Assembly (NCBI RefSeq): GCF_017695965.1
Contig: NZ_JAAORM010000005.1
Span: 434,001-498,000, forward strand
Reading direction: 5' to 3'
Length of the DNA: 64,000 nt
Source of the DNA: Prochlorococcus marinus CUG1416
Lineage (GTDB): Bacteria > Cyanobacteriota > Cyanobacteriia > PCC-6307 > Cyanobiaceae
Shown here: positions 1 through 8,939 of the stretch, piece by piece
Numbering within the stretch: the stretch's first letter is position 1
Layout: each line of letters begins with the position of its first letter
The notes under the pieces: model-generated
Database searches by the model: none
The model's input: the letters and a program-made list of their open reading frames with translations, nothing else
What the model was told of the DNA's origin: nothing
Made by a program: the position numbers and the translations under genes

Positions 1-744
1 AGTAACAGGACCTGCTCTACCAATTGGTGCTTTTCCCTCTCCTCCTCCATGTGGATGATCACATGGGTTCATTACACTTCCTCTTACTTGAGGCCTTCTT
101 CCAAGCCATCTTCTTCTTCCTGCTTTACCTAAGCTAGTATTTCTTATTTCTGAGTTACCAACTTCTCCAAGAGTTGCGTAACATTCTTTTCTAACAAGTC
201 TTACCTCAGTAGATGGTAGTTTTAAAGCAACATAATCTCCCTCTTTTGCCATAACTTGGGCACTAGCTCCTGCGGATCTAACCATCTGAGCACCTCTTCC
301 TGCATATAACTCAACACAATGAACACTTGATCCTAATGGCATGACAGAGAGTGGCATTGCATTTCCATCTTCAATTGGAACACTTTCTCCAGAAATAACA
401 TTTTGGCCGACTTTTACTCCAGCTGGAGCGATAATATATCTTTTCTCTCCATCTTCATAAAATAAAAGTGCAAGCCTTGCATTTCTGTGAGGATCGTAAT
501 GGATAGCGGCAACTTTAGCATTAATGTTTCTTTTATCTCTTCTGAAATCAACTAATCTATATTGCCTTTTGTGACCACCTCCACGATGACGACAAGTAAT
601 AACTCCACGATTATTCCTGCCTTTAACTCTATGTTTTGAGACTATTAGTGATCTCTCAGGTTTTGTACTTGTTATTTCACTAAAATCAGTAACTACTCTC
701 TGTCTAGTGCCAGGTGTATAAGGTTTAAATTTACGAATTGCCAT
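1..744 (-). CDS. rplB: 50S ribosomal protein L2, 3' end cut by window edge
   Basis: Large-subunit protein L2, which helps shape the peptidyl-transferase centre and binds 23S rRNA. The reverse strand reads open from ATG at 744 to base 1 and starts [15 protein letters not shown]. The L2 signatures RGGGHKR and, near the edge, [16 protein letters not shown] are both visible. About 248 of the usual roughly 287 residues are present; the C-terminus lies outside the window. An AAGGAG Shine-Dalgarno sequence precedes the ATG. It follows rplW by 12 bases and is the fourth gene of the rplC-rplD-rplW-rplB series. Identification is secure. Confidence 0.98.
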   Translation of the reverse strand, partial: MAIRKFKPYTPGTRQRVVTDFSEITSTKPERSLIVSKHRVKGRNNRGVITCRHRGGGHKRQYRLVDFRRDKRNINAKVAAIHYDPHRNARLALLFYEDGEKRYIIAPAGVKVGQNVISGESVPIEDGNAMPLSVMPLGSSVHCVELYAGRGAQMVRSAGASAQVMAKEGDYVALKLPSTEVRLVRKECYATLGEVGNSEIRNTSLGKAGRRRWLGRRPQVRGSVMNPCDHPHGGGEGKAPIGRAGPVT

Positions 745-756
745 GATTAAAACTCC

Positions 757-1059
757 TTAAGATTCTGGAAATAGTTGGATTTTGTCTCCTTCAGCAAGAC
801 GTACAATTGCCTTCTTGACCTGAGAACGTTTACCGGAAAATTTCCCGACTCTTCTTGTTCTCCTAGGAGGATTCATCGTGTTAACTCCTATGACTTTAAC
901 ACTGAACAAGGCTTCAATAGCTGCCTTTATTTCTGGCTTTGCCGCTCTATGATCTACTTCAAAAGTATATTGATTAATATCTAATGCGTTTGTAGCTTTC
1001 TCAGTAATAATTGGCTTTCGAATTACATCAGCTAAACGAGAATCAAATAAATTGCTCAT
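757..1059 (-). CDS. rplW: 50S ribosomal protein L23
   Basis: L23 binds 23S rRNA at the exit of the peptide tunnel and docks trigger factor and SRP. The 100-residue product has the family length and the usual start [11 protein letters not shown], followed by the [17 protein letters not shown] segment and a basic [16 protein letters not shown] loop. Its ATG overlaps the stop of rplD by 4 bases, so translation is probably coupled. It also has a full AGGAGGT Shine-Dalgarno sequence inside the end of rplD. Part of the ribosomal operon transcribed leftward from about 2338. Confidence 0.98.
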   Translation of the reverse strand: MSNLFDSRLADVIRKPIITEKATNALDINQYTFEVDHRAAKPEIKAAIEALFSVKVIGVNTMNPPRRTRRVGKFSGKRSQVKKAIVRLAEGDKIQLFPES

Positions 1060-1688
1060 GATGCATAAACCTCCTGAATTTTATTTATTGCTGATTCCCC
1101 TATTACCAACTTATTAGCATTCAGAATATCAAATACATTTAATTGATCGGCGGAGATTAATTTTACTTTTTCAATATTATTTATGGATTTTTTTATTAAA
1201 TCAGACGGACTATCAAGAATAACCAAAACTTTTTCAGTTTTTTGTATGCCTAATCGGGCAAGGCCATTGATGATATCACTTGTTTTAGGCTGCTTTAGAG
1301 TAGATCCAAAATCTTCAACAGCCTTCACATCAGATATTCTAGACATAAGTGCTGTTCTAAGAGCTAATCTACGTTCCTTACGATTCATATCAAGATTGTA
1401 AGAACGTGGCTTCGGTCCAAAAATAATTCCTCCCCCAGGTCTTAAGGGTGTCCTGATTGATCCTTGACGAGCTCTTCCTGTACCTTTCTGTTTGTATGGC
1501 TTTCTACCGCCGCCGCGTACTTCAGATCTTGTCAAAGTTGATGCTGTGCCTTGTCTTTTATTTGCTAGCTGCCTAAGAACTGCTCTATGGATTAAGTCTG
1601 CAGAAGAAGTTTCTTTAGCAATTGCCAAATCAAGAGTAACTTTGCCTGATTTTTTACCATCCCACTTAAGAGTTTCGAGTGTTGTCAT
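1056..1688 (-). CDS. rplD: 50S ribosomal protein L4
   Basis: L4 is a large-subunit protein lining the peptide tunnel; in E. coli it also represses its own operon. The 210-residue product carries the L4 hallmark loop, with [19 protein letters not shown] at about residues 58-76, followed by [13 protein letters not shown]. The start overlaps the rplC stop by 4 bases, and GGAGGTG lies 8 bases before the ATG, inside rplC. Because L4 is an autoregulator in enterobacteria, the structured region upstream of rplC is of interest, but L4 control is not shown here. Confidence 0.98.
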   Translation of the reverse strand: MTTLETLKWDGKKSGKVTLDLAIAKETSSADLIHRAVLRQLANKRQGTASTLTRSEVRGGGRKPYKQKGTGRARQGSIRTPLRPGGGIIFGPKPRSYNLDMNRKERRLALRTALMSRISDVKAVEDFGSTLKQPKTSDIINGLARLGIQKTEKVLVILDSPSDLIKKSINNIEKVKLISADQLNVFDILNANKLVIGESAINKIQEVYAS

Positions 1689-2338
1689 GATTTTTCACCT
1701 CCTTTTTTGCCTACAACATTGTTTGGCTTAATATTGACAATTGAGCCAGGCTTACCTGGGACAGAACCCTTTACTACAATCAAATTTTTTTGATCATCAA
1801 TTTTTAGAACTAACAAACCTTTCGTAGTTATCTGTTTTCCTCCATATCTTCCTGCCATTCTTTTACCAGGATAAATTCTGCCTGGAGTTGTTCCTGCTCC
1901 TGTAGAACCTGGAGCTCTATGATTTTTTGAACCATGACTCATAGGACCTCTACTAAAACCATGTCTTTTCTGGTAACCAGCAAAACCTCTACCCATAGAT
2001 TTACCACTGATATCAACTTTTTGACCTACCTCAAAGTTTTTTACAGTTATTTGATTTCCGATTTCATAAGATGAAGTTTCTTCAACTCTATATTCTTTCA
2101 AATGCTTTAAAAGTTCTTCCCCTGATTTCAACAAATGTCCCTTTTCAGGTTTACTTATATGCTTGTCTTTGGACAAACCATAACCTATCTGAACAGCAGT
2201 ATAACCATCCAAAGCGGTAGTTTTCAATTGTGTGACACGGCAAGGGCCAGCTTCAATCAGAGTAACTGGTACAGCATTACCTTTGTCGTCGAAAAGTTGG
2301 GACATACCCAATTTCTTTCCTAAAATTCCTATAGACAT
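1685..2338 (-). CDS. rplC: 50S ribosomal protein L3
   Basis: L3 is an early-assembly large-subunit protein near the peptidyl-transferase centre. The 217-residue product begins [17 protein letters not shown] and contains the L3 signature around [20 protein letters not shown] and [20 protein letters not shown]. It is the first gene of the cluster here; no rpsJ precedes it, as is usual in cyanobacteria. The promoter and leader must lie in the 280 bases to ndhN, which hold two hairpins. Confidence 0.98.
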   Translation of the reverse strand: MSIGILGKKLGMSQLFDDKGNAVPVTLIEAGPCRVTQLKTTALDGYTAVQIGYGLSKDKHISKPEKGHLLKSGEELLKHLKEYRVEETSSYEIGNQITVKNFEVGQKVDISGKSMGRGFAGYQKRHGFSRGPMSHGSKNHRAPGSTGAGTTPGRIYPGKRMAGRYGGKQITTKGLLVLKIDDQKNLIVVKGSVPGKPGSIVNIKPNNVVGKKGGEKS

Positions 2339-2618
2339 AAGACTAAATTAGGCTAGCTCGTAATGATTTTTTAATTATCTAAACCTTTCAGTTATTAAGG
2401 AGAAGTTAATAAAAAAACAATTAAGAAGGTTGAGACTTATCTAAAAACTTAGATAGTTTCTCATAGGATAAACCTACCTGAATTTTTTAACGAATCGCTA
2501 AAAAATGTGAAATTTTGTAGAGGCTCGGCTAGCTTGCGAGCTTAAAAATTCACTGAATAACAATTGTACATCATCAAGTACCATAAAATAAAATAAAATA
2601 GAATTAAAGGAAATTTTT
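2339..2618. promoter_or_regulatory. Divergent rplC/ndhN intergenic region with two hairpins
   Basis: This 280-base non-coding stretch lies between the divergent genes rplC and ndhN and must hold both promoters. Two dyads are visible. The first, at 2431-2464, has outer arms TGAGA/TCTCA and inner arms ATCTAA/TTAGAT around an AAAC loop. The second, at 2521-2543, has arms AGGCTCG and CGAGCTT (one G-T pair) around a 9-base loop. Neither is directly followed by a long T-run on either strand, so they look more like leader structures than terminators. The ndhN ATG has AAGGA upstream. Function is inferred. Confidence 0.5.
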
Positions 2619-3095
2619 ATGCCATTACTTCTCACCGGGAAAAAGTTTCATAACGATTTAAAAACTAACAAATGTCTTGCAATCTTTGCTCCTCTTGAAG
2701 GTGGTTATGAAACTCGTCTTTTAAGGAGAATGAGGGCCAAGGGCTTTAAAACTTTTATAACCTCAGCAAGAGGGCTTGGAGATCCAGAAGTCTTCTTGCT
2801 CAAATTGCATGGCGTTAGACCACCTCACCTTGGACATCTAAGCGTGGGCAGAAATGGAGCGCTAGGGGAAGTTCAACAAGTAATCCCACAAGCTTCTGAG
2901 TTATTTAATGAAAATGAGAAAAATAAATTACTTTGGTTGTTAGAAGGTCAAGTATTGTCTCAATCTGAATTGGAGAGCTTAATAGAAATTTGCACTAAAG
3001 ATAACAAACTAACAATTGTTGTTGAAATGGGTGGTTCAAGAAAACTTGAATGGAAGCCATTAAGTGATTATATTTTGGATGAATTTGAAAGTTAG
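2619..3095 (+). CDS. ndhN: NAD(P)H-quinone oxidoreductase subunit N
   Basis: NdhN belongs to the cyanobacterial/plastid-specific part of NDH-1, the thylakoid complex that passes electrons from ferredoxin to plastoquinone in cyclic flow and respiration. The 158 residues match the family throughout: [14 protein letters not shown], the glycine-rich [38 protein letters not shown] and [18 protein letters not shown]. Length is normal. ldpA follows after 5 bases on the same strand, so the two are probably cotranscribed. Confidence 0.95.
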   Translation: MPLLLTGKKFHNDLKTNKCLAIFAPLEGGYETRLLRRMRAKGFKTFITSARGLGDPEVFLLKLHGVRPPHLGHLSVGRNGALGEVQQVIPQASELFNENEKNKLLWLLEGQVLSQSELESLIEICTKDNKLTIVVEMGGSRKLEWKPLSDYILDEFES

Positions 3096-3100
3096 ATTGT

Positions 3101-4099
3101 TTGATTAAAACCAAGAATAAAAAAGATAAATGGATTAAGTTAATTTGTGGTGCCAGTAATGAAGATATTATTGCTATCGAAGATTTATGTGCAATTTATA
3201 CTGCTGCTGGTGTCGACTACATAGATGTTGCCGCAGAAGAATCAATAGTTCATGCAGCAAAAAAAGGAATCGAGTGGGCAAAAAAAGTCTTTAAAAACTC
3301 TCCTGGTTTAATGATAAGCATTAGTGATGGTAATGATATCCACTTTCGTAAAGCAAAATTTGATCCATTAAAATGTCCGCCTCATTGTCCAAGACCGTGC
3401 GAAAAAGTATGCCCCACCTTTGCAATTGATAATTCTGGGATCAAAGAGAGTAAATGTTATGGATGTGGAAGATGTTTAAATAGCTGTCCCCTAAATCTAA
3501 TTAGTGAATATGAATATAATTTGTCAAAAGATGATTTAGCATCAACACTTCAAAAAATAAAGCCTAATGCAGTAGAAATTCATACAGAAATCAATCGCCT
3601 AGATTCTTTTACAAAAGTTGTAAGTATCCTTAAAAGTTCTGAAACGAAATTAGACAAGATTTCTATCAGTTGTGGATTAAATCAATCTGTCAAAAAAGCA
3701 CAAGAGCCTGAAGATCTTTTGAAAGCTCTTTGGGAAAGATATGAAATTCTGAGTGAACTTAATATTCCCCTTATTTGGCAGCTAGATGGAAGGCCAATGT
3801 CTGGTGATCTTGCTCCAGCAACAAGTAGAGATGCAGTTAAGTTGTTTGAAAAAATCGGTTCAGATCTTCCACCAGGATTAATTCAATTAGCAGGAGGTAC
3901 AAATGAAAAAACTCATGAATTTTTAAAGTCAAACAATTTTCCAGACGGAATAGCATTTGGAAGTGCTGCAAGAAAAATTATGCAGCCCCTTATTGAATTT
4001 GCTCACCAAAATAACAAAAGACTCTATGAGTATCCTGAAACAATGGCTTTTGCAATCAAAAAAGCTCGGAAATTTCTAGAGCCATGGAAATCTAGCTAA
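3101..4099 (+). CDS. ldpA: LdpA, iron-sulfur protein linked to circadian redox input
   Basis: LdpA in Synechococcus elongatus is an Fe-S protein that senses redox/light state and adjusts circadian period. The 332-residue product has two cysteine clusters of ferredoxin type: CPPHCPRPCEKVCP at about residues 91-104 and CYGCGRCLNSCP at about 118-129. A C-terminal LdpA domain follows, with QLDGRPMSGDLAPATSRDAV and PDGIAFGSAARKIM. The start is a TTG 5 bases after the ndhN stop; no ATG is available before the conserved region. No clock gene is in the window. Family assignment is firm; the role in this organism is inferred. Confidence 0.88.
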   Translation: MIKTKNKKDKWIKLICGASNEDIIAIEDLCAIYTAAGVDYIDVAAEESIVHAAKKGIEWAKKVFKNSPGLMISISDGNDIHFRKAKFDPLKCPPHCPRPCEKVCPTFAIDNSGIKESKCYGCGRCLNSCPLNLISEYEYNLSKDDLASTLQKIKPNAVEIHTEINRLDSFTKVVSILKSSETKLDKISISCGLNQSVKKAQEPEDLLKALWERYEILSELNIPLIWQLDGRPMSGDLAPATSRDAVKLFEKIGSDLPPGLIQLAGGTNEKTHEFLKSNNFPDGIAFGSAARKIMQPLIEFAHQNNKRLYEYPETMAFAIKKARKFLEPWKSS

Positions 4100-4202
4100 T
4101 TCAAGTAAAATTTTTATTTTTAAAAACTTGCGCTGTGTTTATAAAAACTTTGTATTTTTTTGATAGAAAAAAATCTTTTGATGTATTAAACTAGAAGTTC
4201 AA

Positions 4203-4274
4203 TGGGCCGTCGCCAAGTGGTAAGGCATCGGGTTTTGGTCTCGACATTCCTAGGTTCGAATCCTAGCGGCCCAG
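4203..4274 (+). tRNA. tRNA-Gln (anticodon TTG)
   Basis: A 72-base cloverleaf. The acceptor stem TGGGCCG pairs with CGGCCCA, followed by discriminator G. The anticodon stem TCGGG/CTCGA encloses TTTTGGT, giving anticodon TTG at 4235-4237. The T-arm contains GGTTCGAATCC. The 3' CCA is not encoded. It lies between ldpA and a HAD phosphatase gene, both on the same strand. Confidence 0.97.
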
Positions 4275-4287
4275 TTCTAATATTCAA

Positions 4288-5067
4288 TTGGTGTCTTCTC
4301 AAAAAATATTTCTATTTGATTTTGATGGAGTTATAGTCGATGGAATGCATGAATATTGGCATAGTTCTTTGCTGGCCTGCGAAAAATATTTAAATTCACC
4401 GTACATTTCTTTTGATCAAAAACTTTATAAAAAAGTACCAAATACCTTCAAAGAAATTAGGCCTTGGGTTAAATATGGTTGGGAAATGGTTCTAATTGTT
4501 CACGAAATCATAAAAACAGAAAATCCAATTAAAAATATTAATAAAGATGATTTCATAAATAATTATCATCAAAATTGCCAGAGGATATTAAAAGATAATT
4601 CCTGGAATGCCGAAGATTTACAAAAAATATTAGATAAGTCTCGCAAGTACCAAATTGATAAAGATTTTAAATCCTGGGTGAATTTACACAATCCATTTTT
4701 TGAAATTATAAATTTTATGAAAGAATTAAGGAAGAAGGAAATAAAAACCGGAATAATAACAACAAAAGGGAAGATATTTGCAGAAAAAATTCTTATACAA
4801 TTAAATATTTTTCCAGAATTTATTTTTGGTTATGAATCCGGAACAAAAACTAAAATATCTGAAAAGCTTACACAAACTTATGAAATTTTAGGTTTTATAG
4901 AAGATAGAAAAAAAACTCTAATTGATATTAAACAAAATTCAGCAACCTCTCATATTCCATGCTTCCTAGCTGATTGGGGATATTTAAAAGAATCAGATAG
5001 ATATAATTTAAGTAATGAAATCAAATTGCTCAAATTAGGTAACATAGAGAAATTAGTTGCAATTTAA
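4288..5067 (+). CDS. HAD-superfamily phosphatase, substrate unknown
   Basis: A haloacid dehalogenase-type hydrolase of 259 residues. Motif I is LFDFDGVIVDG near residues 9-18, with the nucleophile and acid/base aspartates. A helical cap follows (about 25-145), then a motif II-like segment GIITTKGK and a C-terminal acidic segment GFIEDRKKTLIDI that fits motif IV. This resembles the phosphoglycolate phosphatase/beta-phosphoglucomutase branch, but the substrate cannot be read from sequence. The start is TTG at 4288 or GTG at 4291; both lie 13-16 bases after tRNA-Gln. Family confident, function open. Confidence 0.75.
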   Translation: MVSSQKIFLFDFDGVIVDGMHEYWHSSLLACEKYLNSPYISFDQKLYKKVPNTFKEIRPWVKYGWEMVLIVHEIIKTENPIKNINKDDFINNYHQNCQRILKDNSWNAEDLQKILDKSRKYQIDKDFKSWVNLHNPFFEIINFMKELRKKEIKTGIITTKGKIFAEKILIQLNIFPEFIFGYESGTKTKISEKLTQTYEILGFIEDRKKTLIDIKQNSATSHIPCFLADWGYLKESDRYNLSNEIKLLKLGNIEKLVAI

Positions 5068-5081
5068 AGATAATCGGTTAG

Positions 5082-5095
5082 AGTACGCATGTACT
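5082..5095 (+). promoter_or_regulatory. LexA-type SOS box upstream of recA
   Basis: The 14-mer AGTACGCATGTACT is a perfect fit to the published cyanobacterial LexA-box consensus RGTACNNNDGTWCB. It lies 84 bases upstream of the recA ATG. A -10-like TATAGT (5095-5100) abuts its 3' end, so a bound repressor would block RNA polymerase. Binding itself is inferred. Confidence 0.75.
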
Positions 5096-5179
5096 ATAGT
5101 TTGTATTTATGAAGTTTGGTTTAAATAGAAATTTCCAAATCTAGAATAATTACAAGAACTTTAACCGATAAATCAAACA

Positions 5180-6277
5180 ATGAGTCTTGAAGAAAAGAAA
5201 AAAACTGAATCAAAAGAAAAAGACAAGGCATTAAGTCTCGTCTTAGGTCAAATAGAAAGAAATTTTGGACGGGGATCAATAATGAGACTTGGTGACGCCT
5301 CAAGAATGAAAGTAGAAACAATATCTACTGGAGCGCTCACATTAGATTTAGCATTAGGAGGAGGCTATCCAAAAGGAAGAGTCGTAGAAGTTTACGGACC
5401 AGAAAGTTCAGGAAAAACTACATTAACGCTTCACGCGATTGCGGAAGTCCAAAGAAATGGAGGAGTAGCTGCATTTGTAGATGCTGAGCATGCACTCGAT
5501 CCAGTTTATGCAGCCTCTTTAGGAGTTGATGTTGAAAATTTGTTAGTTTCACAACCAGATACTGGTGAAATGGCTCTAGAAATAGTTGACCAACTTATAA
5601 GATCGAGTGCAGTAGATCTTGTTGTTGTTGACTCGGTAGCAGCACTAACTCCAAGAGCCGAGATAGAAGGAGAGATGGGAGATCACGTGATTGGAAGCCA
5701 AGCAAGGCTAATGAGTCAAGCAATGAGAAAAATAACAGGAAATATTGGGAAATCTGGATGTACGGTAATTTTCTTGAATCAATTGCGCCTCAAAATTGGC
5801 GTTACATACGGCAATCCTGAAACAACCACAGGAGGTAATGCATTAAAATTTTATGCCTCAGTGAGACTTGATATAAGAAGAATTCAAACTCTTAAAAGAG
5901 GTACTGAAGAATATGGCATAAGAGCAAAAGTGAAAGTAGCAAAAAACAAAGTTGCACCACCATTTAGAATTGCAGAGTTTGATATTCTCTTCGGAAAAGG
6001 TATTAGTACAACAGGATGTTTATTAGATTTAGCAGAAGAGACTAATATTATAATCAGGAGAGGTGCTTGGTATAGTTATGAAGGAGAAAATATCGGACAA
6101 GGAAGAGATAATACAATTATTTGGCTTGATCAAAACTTAGAAATTAGGAATAAAGTAGAATCTATAGTTAAAGAGAAATTAACAGAAGGTACTGAAGTCA
6201 GTGCTAATTCAATGAAAGCATTAAATACCAATCCTAATAATACAATCGCTGTTAATGATATAAAAACGGTAGCTTAG
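5180..6277 (+). CDS. recA: Recombinase RecA
   Basis: RecA forms the nucleoprotein filament for homologous recombination and triggers LexA self-cleavage in SOS. The 365-residue product has an N-terminal region (1-40), Walker [10 protein letters not shown] at 73-81, the core [31 protein letters not shown], loop L2 with [25 protein letters not shown], and a C-terminal domain. No intein or frameshift. A LexA-type box lies in the promoter. It converges on the DUF2839 gene with only 2 bases between stops. Confidence 0.99.
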   Translation: MSLEEKKKTESKEKDKALSLVLGQIERNFGRGSIMRLGDASRMKVETISTGALTLDLALGGGYPKGRVVEVYGPESSGKTTLTLHAIAEVQRNGGVAAFVDAEHALDPVYAASLGVDVENLLVSQPDTGEMALEIVDQLIRSSAVDLVVVDSVAALTPRAEIEGEMGDHVIGSQARLMSQAMRKITGNIGKSGCTVIFLNQLRLKIGVTYGNPETTTGGNALKFYASVRLDIRRIQTLKRGTEEYGIRAKVKVAKNKVAPPFRIAEFDILFGKGISTTGCLLDLAEETNIIIRRGAWYSYEGENIGQGRDNTIIWLDQNLEIRNKVESIVKEKLTEGTEVSANSMKALNTNPNNTIAVNDIKTVA

Positions 6278-6279
6278 AT

Positions 6280-6525
6280 TTATAAAGAATCAGCCAAAGT
6301 CCACCACCCAGCAGCAGGGCCTATAAATCTCACAACAATCCATAAGATTACTAACCCTCCGATTCCAAACCAACTGGCCTTAATACTTAATTTAATTAGG
6401 TTATCTTTTTGATTGATTGTAAAGGGAAGCCATTCAAATAATCTTGGAGACTCATCAAATTTAGTTTTAGTATTATTTTTTTTTGTAGGTAATCCGAGTG
6501 TTTTACGTCTTTTTGCTTCTCCCAT
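6280..6525 (-). CDS. DUF2839 small membrane protein
   Basis: An 81-residue protein starting MGEAKRRKTLGLP, an opening shared by a cyanobacterial family known as DUF2839. One hydrophobic segment, from about WFGIGGLVILWIVVRFIG, is predicted to span the membrane; the N-terminal half is basic and polar. Function unknown. It faces recA tail to tail and lies just downstream of the DinG-like gene on its own strand, 30 bases away, so it may share that transcript. Confidence 0.75.
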   Translation of the reverse strand: MGEAKRRKTLGLPTKKNNTKTKFDESPRLFEWLPFTINQKDNLIKLSIKASWFGIGGLVILWIVVRFIGPAAGWWTLADSL

Positions 6526-6555
6526 ATTTCTTTAGTTAGTTTTCAGAATCATAAC

Positions 6556-8004
6556 CTAATCAAAAGGTAGCACATAGTTAATTTGTTTTGAGGGTTGAAT
6601 GTTTTGCAAAAGTAATCTTCCCCAGTTTCTTTTATTTGCTCTCCCATCTAAAATTATTAACTTACCTGAATTTCTTCTTAAAGGAGCAATAGCTCTTTCA
6701 AGTTTTATTCTGGCTTGAGGAAGAAAGAAGTCTCTAAACCAATCCTGAGAAAGCTTTTTGTTATGAGAGACTGTAATTGCATTAATAGGTTCTGACATAT
6801 TCGGAATCGGAAGTAAAGGAATGATAATTAGTTCTGGAATTTGTATTAAATCAGAATTCATAATCCACCAATCATAACTAGAGCAAAGGATTTCATTATT
6901 ACGAGAGGGAATTGTCTCTAGCAATACCCTTTTCCCGTACGTCGAGGCTAATTCTGTAGCAAGGTTCGTTTTTAAAAAAATATCGTCAGACAATACTAAA
7001 GTTAAACCCTTTCTAAAAAGTATTAACTTTTTGCATTTATCTAAGATTGAATTTGTAAAAAGAGGATTATTAGGAAGCAACTGTTTAGAGGGTATATATA
7101 ATGAAATCTTTTTCTCTTCAAAATTACTTTTAAAATTAATGACCAAGTCAAGATCTAAACTGTGCTTTTTAAGATAAATTTGGAAAAAATTATCTTTTCT
7201 CAATGCTGATAAAAAAACAAATTTATTATTTGAAAAAAATGCTTTAATTTGAGAAAGTTCATCTATTGGCTGCAAATACAAATTCCAATCTAAATTTGTT
7301 TCATTTAATTGTACCCAGCATGCCCAACCTTGAGATAATGCTTTGTTAACGCTTGAAAATTTATCAGAAAAAAAGGAATTTTGATGAAAAAAGTTTGAAA
7401 AAAAACTAATCTCTTTTTCATCTAAATTAATATAACTATTTCCTAAAATCTTTCTCATGAAGAACTTTTTCTTCAACGAATCATATAATTTTATAAATTT
7501 TCGATTGATTAATTCAAATTCTTTAGAATTTTTTGTCCAATCCTTTCTAAGTAAAGAAATTCTAAAATGATTTTTTAAATCCTGTTTTATATCCTCAATT
7601 CCAGAATAAACTATTCGATGGTTTCTAAGATTAAGAGAATTGGGATCATTAAGTAAATCTTGGATTGTGATTAAGCGAACATGATGATTTGCAAAAATAA
7701 GTTGATTATTTTTTAAAATAAAATTAAAACCTAGGTTTTTCAATGAATCAATCTGAAATTTGCTTAAAAATTGAATTTTTTCTTTAGACAAAATAAAAGT
7801 TGAATCCTCTTCCTTTAAAAATAGAGAAATCAAAATTGGAGGTAACCAATCATGGCTAGAGAAAATTTCTGAATTAATTAGATATGTAGAATCATTTTCA
7901 ATACACTTGGAAATTATCCTCCCAAAAGAATATATTTGTTCCCAATTAATACTTTGATCTCTCAAAAAATTTTTCAAATATTGATGACTTAAAATTTCAA
8001 GCAT
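6556..8004 (-). CDS. DinG-like helicase C-terminal protein lacking Walker motifs
   Basis: A 482-residue protein. The last roughly 60 residues (FLPQARIKLERAIAPLRRNSGK, then LIILDGRANKRNWGRLLLQNI) resemble the C-terminal helicase domain of DinG/XPD-type proteins, where a QA..RL.Q..GR..R segment and a LDxR..K.YG segment occur. I see no P-loop (GxGKT) and no DEAH box in the N-terminal part, where active members have them. It may be a degenerate helicase with a structural role, or a distant family. The gene is divergent from tyrA, 95 bases away. Function uncertain. Confidence 0.55.
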   Translation of the reverse strand: MLEILSHQYLKNFLRDQSINWEQIYSFGRIISKCIENDSTYLINSEIFSSHDWLPPILISLFLKEEDSTFILSKEKIQFLSKFQIDSLKNLGFNFILKNNQLIFANHHVRLITIQDLLNDPNSLNLRNHRIVYSGIEDIKQDLKNHFRISLLRKDWTKNSKEFELINRKFIKLYDSLKKKFFMRKILGNSYINLDEKEISFFSNFFHQNSFFSDKFSSVNKALSQGWACWVQLNETNLDWNLYLQPIDELSQIKAFFSNNKFVFLSALRKDNFFQIYLKKHSLDLDLVINFKSNFEEKKISLYIPSKQLLPNNPLFTNSILDKCKKLILFRKGLTLVLSDDIFLKTNLATELASTYGKRVLLETIPSRNNEILCSSYDWWIMNSDLIQIPELIIIPLLPIPNMSEPINAITVSHNKKLSQDWFRDFFLPQARIKLERAIAPLRRNSGKLIILDGRANKRNWGRLLLQNIQPSKQINYVLPFD

Positions 8005-8099
8005 TTATAATTAATTTAATTTCCAATACATACAAAATTTATGAACCTAATATACAAAAAATTGGTATCAATATAAGAGGGTCTTGAATTAATCAATCT

Positions 8100-8939
8100 A
8101 TGAAAATTGGAATAGTAGGATTAGGTTTAATTGGCGGTTCTTTAGGATTAAAACTCCAAAGTTTAAACCATACAATTTATGGAATAGCAAATAATGAATT
8201 TAATGAAAAAAAAGCTAAGGAAAAAAAGCTTGCAAATTTTGTTAGCTGTGATCTTAGCTTATTAAAAAAATGTGAGCTCATAATTTTGGCATTACCTATC
8301 GAAGATTTGATCAATCCATCTCAACGATTAGTAGCATCAATACCTCAAGATACAATAGTGACTGATGTAGGCTCTGTTAAGGAGCCAATTGTAAATACAT
8401 GGGAAAATTTACATCCTCTCTTTATTGGATCACATCCAATGGCAGGAACAGAAAAAAAAGGAGTTAATTCAGGTTTTGAAGGTCTTTTTAAAAATGCAAA
8501 ATGGATTATTACACCTACACAAAATAGTGATTTTAATGCAGTAAGAACTATTTCCAAGTTAATAAAGTCAATGAATTGTGAAATTTGCCAAGCTTCACCA
8601 AAAGAGCATGATGAAGCAGTATCTCTAATTTCTCATTTGCCTATATTTTTAGCTTCTGCCCTAATTGACACTGTACATACAAAAAATAATCAATCTTTAT
8701 TAGATCTCACACAAAGGCTTGCAGCTACAGGATTTGCTGATACTTCGAGAGTTGGCGGCGGTAATGAAAAACTAGGCCTAGATTTAGCTATGAATAATCA
8801 GATTAATGTTTTAAATGCCATTAATAACTTTAAAAATAAACTTAATACATTGGAATCTCTTATAAAAGGAAAAAATTGGGAGTTACTTTCTACCAAACTT
8901 GCTGAAGCAAAAGAAATCAGAGAAAATTTTATAAATTAA
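8100..8939 (+). CDS. tyrA: Prephenate/arogenate dehydrogenase
   Basis: Catalyses the oxidative decarboxylation step of tyrosine synthesis; cyanobacterial enzymes generally use arogenate with NADP. The 279-residue product starts with a Rossmann fold, IGIVGLGLIGGSLG at residues 3-16, followed by the family motifs VTDVGSVKEPIV, GSHPMAGTEKKGV with the substrate-binding His, and SLISHLPIFLASAL. No ACT or chorismate mutase domain is fused. The 3' end overlaps the convergent crtD-like gene by 11 bases. Coenzyme and substrate preference cannot be decided from what I see. Confidence 0.92.
   Translation: MKIGIVGLGLIGGSLGLKLQSLNHTIYGIANNEFNEKKAKEKKLANFVSCDLSLLKKCELIILALPIEDLINPSQRLVASIPQDTIVTDVGSVKEPIVNTWENLHPLFIGSHPMAGTEKKGVNSGFEGLFKNAKWIITPTQNSDFNAVRTISKLIKSMNCEICQASPKEHDEAVSLISHLPIFLASALIDTVHTKNNQSLLDLTQRLAATGFADTSRVGGGNEKLGLDLAMNNQINVLNAINNFKNKLNTLESLIKGKNWELLSTKLAEAKEIRENFIN

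Noticed and set aside
2565-2583. GTAC-N8-GTAC pair before ndhN as a second SOS box
   Set aside because: Spacing is wrong for the cyanobacterial LexA consensus, and ndhN is not a damage gene.
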